From contig NZ_JAKOIW010000014.1 of the NCBI RefSeq assembly GCF_022206305.1, positions 83,268 to 147,267 of the forward strand: a DNA stretch of 64,000 nt, given 5' to 3'. Source of the stretch: Gordonia sp. 'Campus' (GTDB lineage: Bacteria > Actinomycetota > Actinomycetes > Mycobacteriales > Mycobacteriaceae). Shown in pieces: positions 63,968 through 64,000 of the stretch (position 1 is the stretch's first letter; each line of letters begins with the position of its first letter). The position numbers and the translations under genes were made by a program. The notes beneath the pieces are model-generated. The model was given only the letters and a program-made list of their open reading frames with translations, did not search any database and was not told the origin of the DNA.

Positions 63968-64000
63968 ATGTTGTCGGGGTCTCAGGGGTCGGGGTTGCAC
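63968..64000 (+). CDS. Start of a gene cut by the window edge
   Basis: ATG at 63968 opens a frame without a stop to the end (MLSGSQGSGLH). TAGGGT (63956-63961) lies 6 nt upstream, the leaderless pattern seen at other genes here, and it is divergent from the GH5-like gene. Too short to name. Confidence 0.4.
   Translation, partial: MLSGSQGSGLH

Noticed and set aside
1..64000. CRISPR arrays, tRNA or rRNA genes, insertion sequences
   Set aside because: No regularly spaced direct repeats beyond the 45-bp array, no cloverleaf or rRNA segments recognised, and no transposase among the coding frames.

Overview
The window is 64 kb of high-GC actinobacterial chromosome. It is most likely from a mycolic-acid-containing member of the Mycobacteriales, and Gordonia or a close relative is my best guess. 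Reasons: frequent GTG starts; an antigen-85-type mycolyltransferase; CarD; a MhuD-type haem-degrading enzyme with all three known key residues; a KstR-like operator; and gene order shared with Mycobacterium tuberculosis in two blocks (the purL/purF/purM/DUF3073/ygfZ/pabC block, and mhuD/hydrolase/mutY/canB/disA/radA/lpqE/carD/ispD/ispF/cysS/rlmB). The genus is inferred from gene content. No rRNA, tRNA, CRISPR array, insertion sequence or phage gene was seen.

Layout. 1-4.4 kb: an IclR-type regulator facing cysD-cysNC-cysQ (sulfate activation) across a perfect 16-bp palindrome. 4.5-7.8 kb: a minus-strand set of two related small lipoproteins, a membrane protein and an EccA-like AAA+ ATPase with no other type VII secretion gene nearby. 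8-22 kb: purine synthesis (purL, purF, purM) mixed with housekeeping genes, including a cysteine-free ribosomal protein L36 behind a candidate Zur site and a possible 19-codon upstream ORF overlapping the purF start. 22.2-28.3 kb: cydABDC (cytochrome bd oxidase and its ABC exporter) behind a BlaI-like inverted repeat. 28.4-31.9 kb: an aldehyde dehydrogenase with a KstR motif, a LON-domain protein, mhuD and a hydrolase. 32-41.9 kb: the conserved mutY to ispF block, with a 45-bp tandem repeat after canB.

41.9-50.2 kb is an accessory block placed exactly between ispF and cysS, which are adjacent in M. tuberculosis. It holds a glycosyltransferase, an HxxxDG acyltransferase, a mycolyltransferase and three consecutive, mutually related condensation-fold (PapA-like) proteins. 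I read it as a candidate, apparently undescribed, pathway for an acylated cell-envelope glycolipid. 50.2-55.8 kb: cysS, rlmB, a lone pxpA, a type-B carboxylesterase and an alpha/beta hydrolase whose nucleophile serine is replaced by alanine. 56-63.9 kb: a second envelope locus, a four-gene operon (BcsB-like protein, polytopic membrane protein, cellulose-synthase-type GT2, GT-C-like protein) facing a GH5-like lipoprotein. It looks like an exopolysaccharide synthase without a PilZ domain.

A recurring feature is a TANNNT -10 hexamer 6-8 nt before the start codon at about a dozen genes (purL, ygfZ, mhuD, radA, pxpA, cysS and others). This is what leaderless transcription looks like in this order, and it helped choose several starts.
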